64,000 nucleotides of DNA, taken from assembly GCA_035772735.1 (NCBI GenBank), contig JASDFA010000010.1, positions 131,133,001 to 131,197,000 of the forward strand, in the 5' to 3' direction. How positions within the stretch are numbered: the first letter of the stretch is position 1; every line of letters starts with the position of its first letter. A program made the translations under genes and the position numbers. Positions 35,720 to 47,942 of this stretch are shown here, in pieces. This DNA is from Datura wrightii (Eukaryota; Streptophyta; Magnoliopsida; Solanales; Solanaceae). The notes under the pieces are model-generated. The model searched no databases, was not told where the DNA came from, and saw only the letters and a list, made by a program, of their open reading frames with translations.

Positions 35720-37805
35720 CTAAGCGCTCCTTTCATCCCGTGGAGGTTGTACCTCCACTGCATCTATGGCGCTAGCAGTGGCCGGTGCACTCAATTGTAC
35801 ATCAGTTGGGGGATTGGTTACCCCCGCATCATGCTCGGTCACTTTCGTGACCTCAGGATCAACTATTTGGGTAGTAATGGAGCTCTTCTCTCTTTTTGCT
35901 CGCTTATGCATCTCCGACATGTGTGCATCGTGATCTTGCAGGCTCTCTACTCTCGTCCGCTTTCTTTCCTTCTTCTCTTTCTTTTTCTTATTCTTCGAGG
36001 GCTCGGTTTCATCTTCCTCCAAGACCCTCTTCTTTTCCTTTCCTACACTTGTACCCAATCGGACCCAATATGCCTCCAGGTGAAGCTCCTCATCGAGCTC
36101 AACATCTAAGTCCAAAAGAGTGGGGCTGCTATGATCATCGACCATCTAGATGACAGCTCGGCCACTTGGTTTCAAAGAACCCCCAACTCCTCTAAGAGGC
36201 TACTAGTGTTTAGCTACTCTACCAAGTGCTAATTGAACCTGCACTCAAAGCCATCAATCCACCCATGAAATCCTCCTACTGTTCCCTCAATCTCTACTTT
36301 CACCTAGGGTTTGACGTTTTCCATCATTGAGTGTATTTTTCTTTTGGCTATCGTCAGCCTCTTTGCTAGCTTCTGAAGGAAGTCCTGAGGAACCACAACA
36401 TATCTCGCTGGTGTCTGTCTTGGAATACCCATCGGTGGTGCAGCAGAAATGTAGGAGCTATCACTGAATTACTGGCCTCTATAGTTGATGCCTCGACCTG
36501 CTCTTGTGAGGTGGGGACATTAACCTGCTCGCCCCCATCTACCCGTGGTACTGGGACTGTGGTAGAAAGTCTCGCCTGGTCACGGGGTTCATTTCATCCC
36601 GAATCAATCCTATGTCCACTGCCCTCTGCCCTCCAATCAACCGTTTGTCCTCAAAATGCACCTTAAGACCTGTTTCCATCATTATCTGAACACGAGACTC
36701 GCGAACGGGATAATAGTGCTCAATCACAAAACCCGATCTCGTATCTCCTCTGCTATGACCCTCAGAATGTTAATGGTATATCTTGACATGATACATGCCA
36801 CCAATGCTGCTCTGCCTACACTGAGGGTTTTTTCATTTACCGTTGGTGCCAACCTATGGAGAACTAGCATCCAGCAAACCTTCACTATGAAATTCAGCGA
36901 AGATTTGGTGACTTGCTTTCCCCTAGTCACCCATTCAACTTCTTCCTTGTCCTCTGCTAGGACTCTGGCTTACCACTTAACTTGGTGCTGCTTCTCCTCA
37001 TGGACCAATTTGTTTATCCTCTTTAGGGAATCGATTTTGTAATCGAACTCAACTGTCAAGTCAAGTGCTCTGAACTGAGGTCCATATAGTATCCGAGCGA
37101 TTGTGTGCTCAAAGATATCAACTATGCGACCTCACACCATCACACTCTCAAGTTTGGGTTGTTCTTTCACTTTTTTCCCACCTTTTGCTTTTTTCTCCAT
37201 TGTGGCCAAGTAATTGACAAAGAAATCTCGCACCATATCGGGACTGTATTTCTCCAGGGTCCTAGCCATCCAATCAAATCCATAGAAGCTGAATATCTGC
37301 TTCATTTCCTCAACCTCATTCAAGGCATTAGTGAGGATCTTCGATTCTTTCTGTATGCTCCACCTTGGGTGATTCTTTGAGGTGAGAGCAAGACCCTGCT
37401 CATATATTTCTAGAGCACCGGATACTCTCTCCATGGCCTCTCCTTCCTCAAACTCTGTCTCATTGTTTCCATTTCTAGATTGAGCCTCCTCGGTCCCCTC
37501 ATCATCATTAGAGCCACTCCTAGACTCTTGGACCTGTTCCTCAACTCCCTCCTCAGACTGGGGAGTGTCGGTAGATGTGGCAGTGGCTGCCTCGGCCTGG
37601 GCTTTAGCTTGAGCCCTAGTGATCTATGGATCATCAGTTTCTGATGTCTCAACTCTGTACTCCTCCACCGAACCACTAGAGGAGCTTCTTACTTGATCAA
37701 AGTCGGAGACCTCATCTCTCAATGCCCTCCGAGCAGCTACCTTGGCTCTAGCTTTCTTGTCTTGGGCAGATTTGGTTACTCTTTTCTTTATCTTTATAGT
37801 ACCTA
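35720..37805 (-). pseudogene. Athila extra ORF (putative plant transposon protein domain)
   Basis: Minus strand, one main frame from about 37805 to 36724 with TAG stops, then a frame change; the last open stretch is 36145-35720. N-terminus: basic (KKRVTKSAQDKKARAKVAARRALRDE), then an acidic Ser/Glu/Gln-rich linker, then a globular part with SKILTNALNEVEEMKQIFSF, SPDMVRDFFVNYL, LDLTVEFDYKIDSLKR and WMLVLHRLAPTVNEKTLSV, ending AALVACIMSRYTINILRVIAEEI. This pattern resembles the domain called putative plant transposon protein in Athila/Tat elements. The C-terminus is charged (KNKKKKEKKERKR). A splice-acceptor-like TTCTTTATAG precedes the start. The function is not known to me. The copy at 55818-57950 is homologous. 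Confidence 0.75.
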
Positions 37806-38362
37806 TAAAGAAACATGGTTAGTATGTATGATCTGGAAAAACAAATAAAGTAAGAAAATACCATTTGAATTTTCCACGAATCCTTAGTACGAGTCATACC
37901 TAGAAGGTACGATCCGTACTAAGACTGGTAGTATCTTAAATCACAGTCACGACTCTGAGGTACGAATCATACCATAATGATACAATCTGTACCACGAGTC
38001 ACATGAGGATACCACTTGAAAACCGTTCTTCTGTATTTTTCCACGACTCATGATATGACCTGTAAGTCGATTCCACCAATCGTAGTAAGGGTCGTATAGT
38101 AGCCTTTGGACTTGACCCTTTTAAAATTATGGTACGATTGCCAAGTACGACTCGTAGTAGGGTACCACGGGTCTTACTAGGTTCCTTATCAATTTTAATT
38201 TACATACATTTGTCTTGGGACAGTCCCAACGAGCCATCCTACGAGTCGTAGTATGAACCCACGAGTCGTAGGAAGGCTTATGAAGCCTGTTCTTGTCTTT
38301 GTTCATGTCAGTTGCATGAGTAAGTTTAATTTTGTGTTGGATACTCAGAATTCCCAAATCTA
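37806..38362 (-). repeat. ACGASTCGT palindrome cluster in Athila internal region
   Basis: Non-coding spacer upstream of the extra ORF. It contains many TACGAGTCGTA-type motifs and decayed forms, for example at 38139-38152, 38238-38252 and 38260-38270. The same spacer in the plus-strand copy is 55320-55750. Its right end at about 38363 is the junction with the nested tandem array. Confidence 0.75.
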
Positions 38363-39211
38363 GGCATGCATTTTTCACACTTTTACAACTACCCAGTTCT
38401 CCCATAATGATTCATAACCCATAACTCAAGTTCTTTACAATTTATGTTCGAATTCTAAGCATGCTTGAATTTCTACCCAGTCAACACAATCACATAGCGA
38501 GTTACTGATCATTTTTCTTATCCATTTTCATGAATTTTAGGGAATCACAGTTGATAAGTAGGTTCATGTAAGCACAAAGGTATTTTACTCAACTTAGAGC
38601 ATAACTACTCACTTGATTTTGCGAATTCTTGCTCAACTTCGTGCAAGATTCAGCAACTAGGGTAGGAATTCGGCTTGTGCAATTTTTATTCTTCGGTTCA
38701 AAGACCCCCCTGTCCGAAAAGAACCGAAAAGAAAAACCAACGGGTGATGAAGTCATGCTTAATTCACAAAAATTTTTCAAATTTCTCCCAAATTTCACAC
38801 AAGCATTACATTCACCAAAAACTTGTTAAGCACAAAAATTTAGAAATTTTTCTCACCCCACACTTAAAGTCTTGCTATGTCCTCATAGCCTCAAATTAAC
38901 ATTTAAAGGATAGAAATACTCCCTGAGCCTCTATGCCAAGCTAAAAGCATGCTTTCTTTTCAAGTTCCAAAGATGGCTGTTTGGCCCCACACTTCTTCTA
39001 TTCCATGCTCTTTTCCTTCCACCGTCTTGGTACTCAGACTTCCCTCCATCTGTGCTTAACTTTCCACCAAAAACACAAACAAAATGAAAATAACAAAAGC
39101 AACACAAAAATCAAAATTACGAATTATACCTGAGGTACCCTTGGGTTGCCTCCCAAGCAGCGCCTTATTTTATGTCGTGGCACGACGTGGAATGTCCTTT
39201 TCAAGACATCC
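38363..39211 (-). other. 3' non-coding region of the short Athila, copy 1, truncated
   Basis: It follows the truncated gag and contains the paired hairpins GTCGTGCCACGAC and TTGGGAGGCAACCCAA (about 39145-39185 on the minus strand). An internal PPT-like run lies at 38853-38873. It aligns with 42597-43442 and is cut at about 38363 near a shared GCATGC. Confidence 0.8.
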
Positions 39212-39823
39212 TCATACCTGGGTTCTGTTTCGAGAACCATCTCCTTTTCTTTTGCTATTTAGAGGAAACAGCCTCCACCCTGTTCCTCTCTTTCTCCAAC
39301 TTCTTCTCAATTTGAAGTCATTCCATGAAGTTATGGAGTTCGGTGGCTCAGCCTTCAACCACTTTTTCGCCTCTCCCAATAGTGAAAACGGGAAGAGGGT
39401 CAATCGGACATAATCTGTGGACACACCAGTGGGGACAAACGTGTCACTAATCTCTAAAAAGCTCTGTAGGTGCAGCTGCGGGTCCTCATGTGCCATCTCA
39501 GTGAATTGACCACTAGAATGTAACAGCTGCACCATGTTCTGTTTAAGCTCAAAGTGCCCTCCAGGCTCTGGTTTACGGATGCTAGAGGTCACATTCGTCG
39601 CTAGTGGGATTGCCACTTCACGAACTGGTCTTGCTGCCATTGCTTCTGATGACAATTGTACTTGTCCCGCGGGTGGTTGTTGTTGTACCTTTTCTTGAAG
39701 TCTCTTCAGCTTTTTCTCTAGAGCTACTCTCCTTCGCAAATGGATTTGACGTTCAGGTTCAAGCAACGGTTCCACAAGCTCTCTATTTCTAGCCAGCTCG
39801 GCAGGACAACCTGTCACCTGCAA
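39212..39823 (-). CDS. gag: Truncated Athila gag, copy 1, open for 203 codons
   Basis: An uninterrupted frame. The first codon in the frame is TTG, next to a splice-acceptor-like TTATTTGCAG, so the true start may be upstream by splicing or the downstream ATG before AARPVREV. It codes for the gag N-terminal part: ELVEPLLEPERQIHLRRRVALEKKLKRLQEKV (coiled coil), ATNVTSSIRKPEPGGHFELKQNMVQLL, HLQSFLEISDTFVPTGVSTDYVRLTLFPFSLLGEAKKWLKAEPPNSITSW. After that point normal Athila gag (as at 63184 onward) should continue; here it jumps to an unrelated basic tail (RRSWRKRG...). About two thirds of gag and all pol are deleted. It may be partly functional or only a relic. Confidence 0.7.
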   Translation of the reverse strand: MQVTGCPAELARNRELVEPLLEPERQIHLRRRVALEKKLKRLQEKVQQQPPAGQVQLSSEAMAARPVREVAIPLATNVTSSIRKPEPGGHFELKQNMVQLLHSSGQFTEMAHEDPQLHLQSFLEISDTFVPTGVSTDYVRLTLFPFSLLGEAKKWLKAEPPNSITSWNDFKLRRSWRKRGTGWRLFPLNSKRKGDGSRNRTQV

Positions 39824-39909
39824 ATAAACAGACTAAGACCAAGTTTTTCAACACTTTAGGAAATTCAAAAATCACACAAAAATAGATAAATTATCAAAAT
39901 CTCACCTAG

Positions 39910-39927
39910 TCTCCGGCAACGGCGCCA
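39910..39927 (-). other. Primer binding site, Asp tRNA type (copy 1)
   Basis: The minus strand reads TGGCGCCGTTGCCGGAGA, the Athila-type site with one change, six bases after the LTR end. Confidence 0.9.
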
Positions 39928-39933
39928 AAAACT

Positions 39934-41366
39934 TGACGTGCCCGATTCGCGCGTCCGCAAGTGTACGGGTCGTGCAAGTAATATAGTGGCTCTTTTTAAG
40001 AGCCGGATTGTCGAACCCACAGGGACTGGACCCATTCCTCTAACTATCCATTTCTAGTGTGATCTTAAATACCTCAAGTGTTGGTTATAGACATTTTCGA
40101 TCGAGATTAATTAAGTCTAAGTTTGGGTCAATGAAGTATTCTGAAATTACTCTAGGAGCAACATAGAGTTAAAACCAATTAATCATGCGATACTACGATT
40201 TGCAATGGGTTAAGCATGGAACTATCAATTGTTATTTCACATAATTAGAATTGCATGTTTATGGTCTTTCGAGCCTCTAAACACGGCAATCTAGCCTCAC
40301 TGCATCATTGTGAGCGAGGAGTTTAATTTCTAGTCGCGGGCAATCAATTATGTTGTGGTTTACGGGGAAACGATTAGGGACTTTCGTGCGTATAACCATT
40401 TAACTCAACTTAGCCTCACAACTACTTCTTTGAGTGGTGATGTGACATCCCAAGTTGGTCTTTCATAACCTCCGTGTCTCAACCAAGCACGGTGTTAGGT
40501 ATATTTCTATCCTGACACAAAAATCTCTCCCGAGATACAAACGTGCTCCTCACATTCTTATGTCCTGACCTAGGTAATGCTTTCTCAAGCTATTACTCAA
40601 GCTAACAAATATGCTTTCATGGTGATCAATCATAAAAACAACCAACAATTCAGAATGCAAGACGAAAACAACAATCAATAACTTAATTCCAAAACAATTT
40701 CATAAAATCACAATCATAATTCACGGCTTCAACCCTAGAGGAAGGGTTCTTGCCATTCATGTTCGTAAAACTACACTAACTACTACTAAACTAACATACT
40801 TACATGAATTTGGTAGATGAGAAGGGAATTTGACAAACCCTAGATGAGTTCTCCCACTTCTCCCTTCACTCCTAGGTAGTTTTCCAGAATAAAATCGTGA
40901 CAAAATGATTTTAGGAGATAAGGGTTCAATTTATACTATGCTGAAAAATTGCAAAATTTGGCCTGTGGTGGAACAACAACGTGTCATGGAGCTGAACGCC
41001 CTACTTGACCTCCGTGACACGTTGGTAACGCGTACCCTCACTGGAATGTGCCAAAAAATGCAATTTTTGGCCAAGTGTTGCCGCGTTGGCAGCGTGCCAC
41101 GGCCCCTATCGCGCAGGGTGCCAGTTATTGCATGTTTTCTTGTTGACTTTCACGTTTTGCTCTTGATTCCATTCCTCCACTTTACCAAATCATGAATTAG
41201 TTCCTCAAATGCATTATTAACCTTAAAAAACAAGGACTAATCATGTTGGTTAGTATATATTCACATTTACATAAAATCACATGAAAATGTATAAAATAAC
41301 TTATATAAACAAGACTAAATTAAGGTATAAAGCATCACTCAAGCATGCTATTTTTGCCCACGATCA
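39934..41366 (-). repeat. Short Athila LTR1 (1433 bp)
   Basis: Minus-strand start TGATCGTGGGC at 41366, end GGGCACGTCA at 39934. TATA box TATAAAT at 40929-40935. Upstream of it (40970-41115) lies a GC-rich block with CGTGACACG, ACGCG and GCGCGATAG motifs. It acts as 3' LTR for the unit on its right and 5' LTR for the partial unit on its left. Confidence 0.92.
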
Positions 41367-43442
41367 CCTACCCCACACTTAAAGTCTTGTTCGTCCTCGA
41401 ACAACCTATTACATCTCATGCATATGGAGACTCATCCATAACTCATTTAGCAAGAATATTCAAGCTACGGCTACAATGATTACGTAAGATAACAAGCTAA
41501 AGATAGAGCATGCACGATTTGATCATTGAAATGAAGTACAACTATGTTAAGACTTCTTAACCTCAAGAATCGACTCTCAATCTTAGCAAACTCATGCAAA
41601 TCAACTGATTAAGAAATCCCACATAAATTATATCCTTCATTCAACATGTGCCCCTCACGGAAAGAGAGTTACCCAATCACACGCAAAAACAATTTTTTTA
41701 ATCACAACATGTGTGGGTACGTGAATAGAATTACGCTCACTCGCACAAAGAATTCACATGCATCATGTAATGACCCATAAGCTTGCCCTTAGTGTTTTAT
41801 TCCACTAATTTAAGGATGTGTGAATGAAAGATCAAGTAGGACTTAATGGGTTGTAATGTAAGCTAAGGGACAGGCAGGTACTATTCTGGCCAATAATAGT
41901 GACTAACTTTCCCAAGCGCTTTTAATACATTACGCCCTCATTACAAACTTCCCTTCCCTTACTTCACCTTTTTCTCCTTTCAGCTTTCTTTTTCCTCTTA
42001 TGTTCCCTCTTTCTTTAGGCACTTTTAGCTTATTAGTAAGGAGCTCTATAAGAAAAAATTTCATTAATTTGTTTTCTAACTCCTTAATAATAATCAACCA
42101 TTTTCACACAAGTGCACCTTTGTCCTTTTCTCCACTTCTACAACTTGCTACTTTTCCTTTCTTTTGACTCCTTTACTCTTTCATATTTTTCCCTTAAGCG
42201 CTTAGGAGTTTTGGATCAAATTCAAGGCTAATGAAAGAAAAAGGATTAAGCTTATGTTGCAGCTGTCAAAGAATAGGCTCAAGGCTCAATGGGGAAAACT
42301 AGGATTAATTTCTCAAGGTAGGTAAAATGAGGGATAAAAATTTGGTTCATTCAAAGAAATGCCTAGATCATCTCCTACACTTCACAGCCTTCATTTCGTT
42401 TTATAAACACACCAGACAAGTTCTAGACAATCCACAATAGCACAGAATACTCAAAAACCTTACACTAATGGCACATGCTCAATTCGAGACACATTCATCA
42501 GACTCTTACTCAGCTAATCACAAGAATTCACAATTAAGCTTCAATCATATTGAGTCAAATTCAAGAGCCTAAGCGTCTCACACAAAGTTATACACCTGCA
42601 TGCTTCACACTTTTACAACTACCCAGTTCTCCCATAATGATTCATAACCCATAACTCAAGTTCTTTACAATTTATGTTCGAATTCTAAGCATGCTTGAAT
42701 TTCTACCCAGTCAACACAATCACATAGCGAGTTACTGATCATTTTCCTTATCCATTTTCATGAATTTTAGGGAATCACAGTTGATAAGTAGGTTCATGTA
42801 AGCACAAAGGTATTTTACTCAACTTAGAGCATAACTACTCACTTGATTTTGCGAATTCTTGCTCAACTTCGTGCAAGATTCAGCAACTAGGGTAGGAATT
42901 CGGCTTATGCAATTTTTATTCTTCGGTTCAAAGACCCCCCCGTCTGAAAAGAACCGAAAAGAAAAACTAACGGGTGATGAAGTCATGCTTAATTCACAAA
43001 TTTTTTTTAAATTTCTCCCAAATTTCACACAAGCATCACATTCACCAAAAACTTGTTAAGCACAAAAATTTAGAAATTTTTCTCACCCCACACTTAAAGT
43101 CTTGCTATGTCCTCATAGCCTCAAATTAACATTTAAAGGATGAGAAATACTCCCTGAGCCTCTATGCCAAGCTAAAAGCATGCTTTCTTTTCAAGTTCCA
43201 GAGATGGCTGTTCGACCCCACACTTTTTCTATTCCATGCTCTTTAGCTTCCACCGTCTTGGTACTCAGACTTCTCTCCATCTGTGCTTAACTTTCCACCA
43301 AAAACACAAACAAAATGAAAATAACAAAAGCAACACAAAAATCAAAATTACGAATTGTACCTGAGCTACCCTTGGGTTGCCTCCCAAGCAACGCCTTATT
43401 TTATGTTGTGGCACGACGTGGACTGTCCTTTTCAAGACATCC
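41367..43442 (-). other. 3' non-coding region and PPT of the short Athila, copy 2
   Basis: GTGGGGTAGG at 41367-41376 (minus strand) is the PPT touching LTR1. The paired hairpins are at about 43370-43425. A 19-base stretch next to the PPT (CCCCACACTTAAAGTCTTG, plus strand, 41371) is repeated at about 43087, giving a second PPT-like site inside the unit. No coding frame is recognisable. The region is only partly shared with copy 1 (from 42597). Confidence 0.8.
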
Positions 43443-44054
43443 TCATACCTGGGTTCTCTTTCGAGAACCATCTCCTTTTCTTTTGCTGTTTATAGGAAAC
43501 AGCCTCCACTCTGTTCCTCTCTTTCTCCAACTTCTTCTCAATTTGAAGTCATTCCATGAAGATATGGTGTTCGGTGGCTCAGCCTTCAACCACTTTTTCG
43601 CCTCTCCCAATAGTGAAAACGGGAAGAGGGTCAATCGGACATAATCTGTGGACACACCGGTGGGGACAAACGTGTCACTAATCTCTAAAAAGCTCTGTAG
43701 GTGCAGCTGCGGGTCCTCATGTGCCATCCTAGTGAATTGACCACTAGAATGTAACAGCTGCACCATGTTCTATTTAAGCTCAAAGTGCCCTCCAGGCTCT
43801 GTTTTACGGATTTTAGAGGTCACATTCGTCGCTAGTGGGATTGCCACTTCGCGAACTGGTCTTGCTGCCATTGCTTCTGATGACAATTGTACTTGTCCCG
43901 CGGGTGGTTGTTGTTGTACCTTTTCTTGAAGTCTCTTCAGCTTTTGCTCTAGAGCTACTCTCCTTCGCAAATGGATTTGACGTTCAGGTTCAAGCAACGG
44001 TTCCACAAGCTCTCTATTTCTAGCCAGCTCGGCAGGACAACCTGTCACCTGCAA
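43443..44054 (-). pseudogene. gag: Truncated Athila gag, copy 2
   Basis: The same 203-codon frame as 39212-39823, broken by one TAG at 43770 where copy 1 has CAG (Gln before NMVQLL). Otherwise near-identical, with a few substitutions. As in copy 1 the gag text is cut after SSWNDF and joined to the post-pol region. Confidence 0.85.
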
Positions 44055-44140
44055 ATAAACAGACTAAGACCAAGTTTTTCAACACTTTAGGAAATTCAAA
44101 AATCACACAAAAATAGATAAATTATCAAAATCTCACCTAG

Positions 44141-44158
44141 TCCCCGGCAACGGCGCCA
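44141..44158 (-). other. Primer binding site, Asp tRNA type (copy 2)
   Basis: The minus strand reads TGGCGCCGTTGCCGGGGA, the consensus Athila primer site, six bases after the LTR end. Confidence 0.93.
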
Positions 44159-44164
44159 AAAACT

Positions 44165-45597
44165 TGACGTGCCCGATTCGCGCGTCCGCAAGTGTACGGG
44201 TCGTGCAAGTAATATAGTGGCTCTTTTTAAGAGCTGGATTGTGGAACCCACAGGGACTGGACCCATTCCTCTAACTATCCATTTCTAGTGTGATCTTAAA
44301 TACCTCAAGTGTTGGTTATAGACATTTTCGATCGAGATTAATTAAGTCTAAGTTTGGGTCAACGAAGTATTCTGAAATTACTCTAGGAGCAACATAGAGT
44401 TAAAACCAATTAATCATGCGATACTACGATTTGCAATGGGTTAAGCATGGAACTATCAATTGTTATTTCACATAATTAGAATTGCATGTTTATGGTCTTT
44501 CGAGCCTCTAAACACGACAATCTAGCCTCACCGCATCATTGTGAGCGAGGAGTTTAATTTCTAGTCGCGGGCAATCAATTATGTTGTGGTTTACGGGGAA
44601 ACGATTAGGGACTTTCGTGCGTATAACCATTTAACTCAACTTAGCCTCACAACTACTTCTTTGAGTGGTGATGTGACATCCCAAGTTGGTCTTTCATAAC
44701 CTCCGTGTCTCAACCAAGCACGGTGTTAGGTATATTTCTATCCTGACACAAAAATCTCTCCCGAGATACAAACGTGCTCCTCACATTCTTATGTCCTGAC
44801 CTAGGTAATGCTTTCTCAAGATATTACTCAAGCTAACAAATATACTTTCATGGTGATCAATCATAAAAACAACCAACAATCCAGAATGCAAGACGAAAAC
44901 AACAATCAATAACTTAATTCCAAAACAATTTCATAAAATCACAATCATAATTCACGGTTTCAACCCTAGAGGAAGGGTTCTTGCCATTCATGTTCGTAAA
45001 ACTACACTAACTACTACTAAACTAACATACTTACATGAATTTGGTAGATGAGAAGGGAATTTGACAAACCCTAGATGAGTTCTCCCACTTCTCCCTTCAC
45101 TCCTAGGTAGTTTTCCAGAATAAAATCGTGACAAAATAATTTTAGAAGCTAAGGGTTCAATTTATACTATGCTGAAAAATTGCAAAATTTGGCCTGTGGT
45201 GGAACAACAACGTGTCACGGAGCTGAACGCCCTACTTGACCTCCATGACACGTTGGTAACGCGAACCCTCACTGGAATGTGCCAAAAAATGCAATTTTTG
45301 GCCAAGTGTTGCCGCGTTGGCAGCGTGCCACGGCCCCTATCGCGCAGGGTGCCAGTTATTGCATGTTTTCTTGTTGACTTTCACGTTTTGCTCTTGATTC
45401 CATTCCTTCACTTCACAAAATCATGAATTAGTTCCTCAAATGCATTATTAACCTTCAAAAACAAGGACTAATCATGTTGGTTAGTATATATTCACATTTA
45501 CATAAAATCACATGAAAATGTATAAAATAACTTAGATAAACAAGACTAAATTAAGGTATAAAGCATCACTCAGACATGCTATTTTTGCCCACGATCA
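44165..45597 (-). repeat. Short Athila LTR2 (1433 bp)
   Basis: Same termini and length as LTR1, with its TATA box at 45160-45166. The right end at 45597 sits inside the host Athila protease frame, which marks the insertion point. Confidence 0.92.
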
Positions 45598-47837
45598 AGC
45601 ACATCAAATAGGATCCCTACAAGCTTCTTCACAGTATGGTCGGCCATCAATAGCGGCATAGTAGTCGGTGTGGGGGCTCCCAAGCCCGGCTGCTTGAACA
45701 CAGCTAATGGCATCAGATTGATGCTTGCTCCTAAGTCACAGAGTGCCTTTTCAAACTCAACGTCACCAATAGTACATGAAATGGTGAAGGCACCTAGATC
45801 CTCTTTTTTCTGGGCAAGGACCCATGAAGCTATGGCACTACAATGATGCAAGTTACCCATTGGCTCATAGCTAATGAACCTTTTCCTAGTAACAAGGTCC
45901 TTCATAAATTTGGTGTATCCAGGCATCTGCTCTAATGCCTCAACCAATGGTATGTTCACATAAAGTTGTTTAAGCATAGATAGGAATTTTTGTAACTTAC
46001 CATCTTCTGCCTTTTTCTTCATTCTTTGAGGGAACAGTGGCGGTGGTCGTGGGATAGCGTTATAGATTTACGTAGCCAATTGTTTCTTACCCTTTTTAGA
46101 TTTAGACTCCTTTCCACCAACTGGAGCCTCAGTCAACTCATCCTCTTCCTTAAGCTCTTGCTCAGCAACCTCGTCATCATCATCATCAATCACGATCTCT
46201 TTCTTCTTTTGAATTTCAACTACAATCGGTAGAGGGGGATCAACCGTGGTCTTGTCATAGTCATCACAGCCATACACTGACTATCATTCTTTGGATTTTG
46301 CACTGTGTTGCTAGGCAGTGTTCCCTTTTTCCTAGCGTTCAAGGATGATAAGAGTTGACCCACTGCTGCTCTATTCGTTTGATAGTTGTGGCATACGACT
46401 CCACTTTCTGGAATATGTCAGATATATCTCCCAAAATGTCTTTCAGCTGCTCCTAAGTGGATCTCACCTTTTTTAGCATCTCATCCATCATGCTCTCCAA
46501 TTTTGACGGTCCAGCTTCACCCTCGCGTGCATTAGAAGGCACATACAATCTTGTCCAGTCATTGAGGTAACCATCATTCCTTCTCCATTCTCCCTCTCAC
46601 TCACAACCTCGACTCCTATCTCTATGCCCATTATGGTTGTAGTTATCCCGGTATTAGTTCTGACCTTGATTTTAGAAACCTTTGCACCAAGTGTCCTATC
46701 CAAACCCTTGGGCATTGGCCTGAAAACTCGTCACCTGGTTGTCCAAAATGTTTGCCTCTTCCTCGAAATTTGAATGCTCCGGCCCTGGTTATTGTCCCTA
46801 CGCTCCCACCGCATTTACTTTTCTAGCCCCAGTGCCCATGTTATGCTTTTTGAGCAGGTCTAATGATGTACGCATGTGGGCCAATTCCTTATCACGCTCT
46901 CCTTCTTATTTTATTAGTCTGCAGTCATACCAAAAACATATGTACCTGCAGTTGCCTCTGCTTCCCTGGTGTGCCAGGCCCTGTTAGTCTTAGTCACTCT
47001 GTCAAGAATAATAGCAGCTTGCTCCCACGAGTGACTCATCAGTGCTCCTCCCACCATAGTATCTGCCACAACTTTTGTGTTGTAGTTCAAGGACCTATAA
47101 AAAATCTCCAACAAACTGTCATTAGGAATTTCATGGTTTGGGCACTTGCTCAACTTCTTTTTAAATCTCAACCAGGTTTCATGAAGTGCCTCCGTTTTCA
47201 AGTATCAGAAATTGTAGATCTCATCCTTAAGTTGTAGCATCATGGATGGTGGGAAGAACCTCTCTAGAAAAGCTTGTTTGAGCTCTCTCCAATTGGTAAT
47301 GGAGTCATTGGGCAACTCCAATAACCATAGAGTGGCCTCTGCAGAAAGAGAGAAGGGTAAAAGTCTCAACCATATGGCATCCTGAGTAATACCAGGCAAC
47401 CTGTACGCTTTCTATATATCGACAAAGTTCATCAGGTGCAGGTTGGCATCATGCGCTGCATGACCACTAAACACCCCTTTCATATTCAGAAACAGTATCA
47501 TGGTGCTAGTGATGTCAAACTTTTCCCCAGCGGGCAAAGGTGGTGGTACGATAGCTTCAGTTGACCCGGCTTCATCAATATCCGAGTCATCCTCATCAAA
47601 GAACTGAGGGGCATATCTCTGGCCTCTGTTTCCCCTTTTGTGGAGGCCAACATTTATGACCTCATTCTGAGCATCCTCGACTTCCTGAAGTGTAGCTTGC
47701 CGAGCTAGCTCAGCTTGCCAAGCTTTTTCACCAAGATGAGCCTCTCTTTGCTCTTGGTTCTTCATTCTTCGCAGTGTTCGCTCTAATTCAAGGTCAAGGG
47801 GAATTAGGGGGTTTTCACTCTGTTGAGTACTTGGCAT
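45598..47837 (-). pseudogene. gag: Athila gag-protease, 5' part of polyprotein
   Basis: The ATG at 47835-47837 opens one frame that stays in phase to 45598, broken only by in-frame stops. Gag: MKNQEQREAHLGEKAWQAEL coiled coil, FDITSTMILFLNMKGVFSG, ITQDAIWLRLLPFSLSAEATLWLLELPNDSITNW, LKQAFLERFFPPS, and LHETWLRFKKKLSKCPNHEIPND. An acidic linker follows (VIDDDDDEVAEQ), then the pre-protease segment FLSMLKQLYVNIPLVEALEQMPGY and the protease core KALCDLGASINLMPLAVF (Asp-Leu-Gly-Ala-Ser in place of the usual DxGA motif) and TPTTMPLLMADHTVKK. The nested short Athila cuts the frame after GILFDVL. Stops include TAG near 47412 and TGA near 47205. Confidence 0.88.
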
Positions 47838-47942
47838 TAACCAACAAACAACTTGTGGGTGTCAAAAATAAATAGAAAACATAAATGAGGAAATAACAAC
47901 TAAAAGTTAAACACAAGCAATGAATCTAATCTTAAGTCGTAT

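Larger units (their letters stand above)
38363..45597 (-). mobile_element. Tandem short Athila derivative: LTR-internal-LTR-partial internal
   Basis: From right to left on the minus strand: LTR2 (44165-45597), primer site, truncated gag, 3' non-coding, PPT, LTR1 (39934-41366), primer site, truncated gag, 3' non-coding cut at 38363. 38363-41366 and 42597-45597 are near-identical copies 4231 bp apart. Both LTRs are 1433 bp with no indel and differ at roughly 22 sites by my hand count (about 1.5%). It is inserted in the protease of the host Athila; the right junction is at 45598. The internal unit is only 2.8 kb and has no protease, RT or integrase. Confidence 0.9.

Noticed and set aside
46863..47237. 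124-codon frame on the plus strand
   Set aside because: It is antisense to the well-supported Athila gag.
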